NCBI GenBank assembly: GCA_026260175.1
Contig: JAKCWW010000843.1
Span: 8,271-38,021, forward strand
Length of the DNA: 29,751 nucleotides
Origin: Reticulitermes lucifugus
Taxonomy: Eukaryota; Arthropoda; Insecta; Blattodea; Rhinotermitidae
Direction: 5' to 3'
Shown here: positions 29,615-29,751 of the stretch, in pieces
Numbering within the stretch: position 1 is the stretch's first letter
Layout: every line of letters starts with the position of its first letter
Made by a program: the position numbers and the translations under genes
The notes under the pieces: model-generated
Databases searched by the model: none
Told to the model about the DNA's origin: nothing
What the model saw: only the letters and a program-made list of their open reading frames with translations

Positions 29615-29751
29615 TAACGTTCTCCCTAGAACAGGCCATGAACGCCCAGAAGGGGAGTAGAGGTATAGCTCTACTCTTTCTTTAACCGTGGCACTAGATG
29701 GGGGTGGATGGTCAACTCCACGCCCCGGCCGCTTTACCCCCGGGAAAGAGA
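29615..29751 (-). mobile_element. SINE family 1, minus orientation, cut by window end
   Basis: CGTTCTCCCTAGAACAGGCC, ATGAACGCCCAGAAGG, GGTATAGCTCTACTCTTTCT, GGATGGTCAACTCCACGCCC, CGGCCGCTTTACCCCCGGGA. The tRNA-like head would lie beyond the window. Confidence 0.8.

Larger units (their letters stand above)
13905..29751 (-). other. Region upstream of the first visible ARID2 exon
   Basis: About 15.8 kb with no recognisable host coding exon. It is either a very long upstream intron of ARID2, or partly intergenic or misjoined sequence. It is packed with the mobile elements listed separately. Stretches without an assignable element (for example 14830-15540, 16030-16190, 16560-17190, 18200-18500, 19210-19850, 20520-21220, 23660-24390, 24610-25030, 25600-26680, 27420-28280, 28460-28840, 29040-29610) hold only short chance open frames. 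CpG becomes common from about 15 kb onward. Confidence 0.7.

Overview
This window is eukaryotic nuclear DNA from an insect. Spliced coding exons, long introns with GT-AG borders, tRNA-derived SINEs, LINE fragments and many small DNA-transposon derivatives all point that way. The repeat types, and a LINE tail reading SQEGLCSMELVS, suggest a polyneopteran such as a cockroach or termite. That placement rests on memory of similar repeats, not on a search.

The only host gene I can support is on the minus strand between 1863 and 13904: five consecutive internal exons of the ARID2/BAP170 gene, a signature subunit of the PBAP/PBAF SWI/SNF chromatin-remodelling complex. In transcription order they are 13904-13686, 13034-11932, 10740-10533, 4851-4578 and 2289-1863. 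All four splice junctions keep frame and together give about 744 residues: the segment after the ARID domain, an armadillo-like repeat region, a Thr/Pro linker, the RFX-like winged-helix domain and the start of a Pro/Ser-rich region. The ARID domain should lie upstream (above 13904) and the C2H2 zinc fingers downstream (below 1); neither is visible here.

The introns and the whole right half (13.9-29.75 kb) are filled with mobile elements: a truncated pogo/Tigger-like transposon (5834-6442), a two-copy pogo/mariner-type MITE (17407-17591, 18511-18692), another TIR MITE (14528-14823), a three-copy hAT-type MITE (22856, 27207, 28283), several tRNA-derived SINE families, and 3'-end fragments of one LINE family in four places. 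An assembly gap (17962-18108) falls inside one LINE copy.

The most interesting item is a family of fold-back (inverted-repeat) elements at 11343-11749, 14000-14250, 17199-17602, 19946-20275 and 23198-23426, plus single-arm copies. They share a hairpin core with CTGANGA-like, stem and CGAAACGT-like parts, resembling hammerhead ribozymes, and three have 11-14 bp flanking duplications. This fits Penelope-like or retrozyme-type retroelements. A second notable signal is a sharp rise in CpG near 15 kb: the gene-containing left part is strongly CpG-poor and the right part is not.
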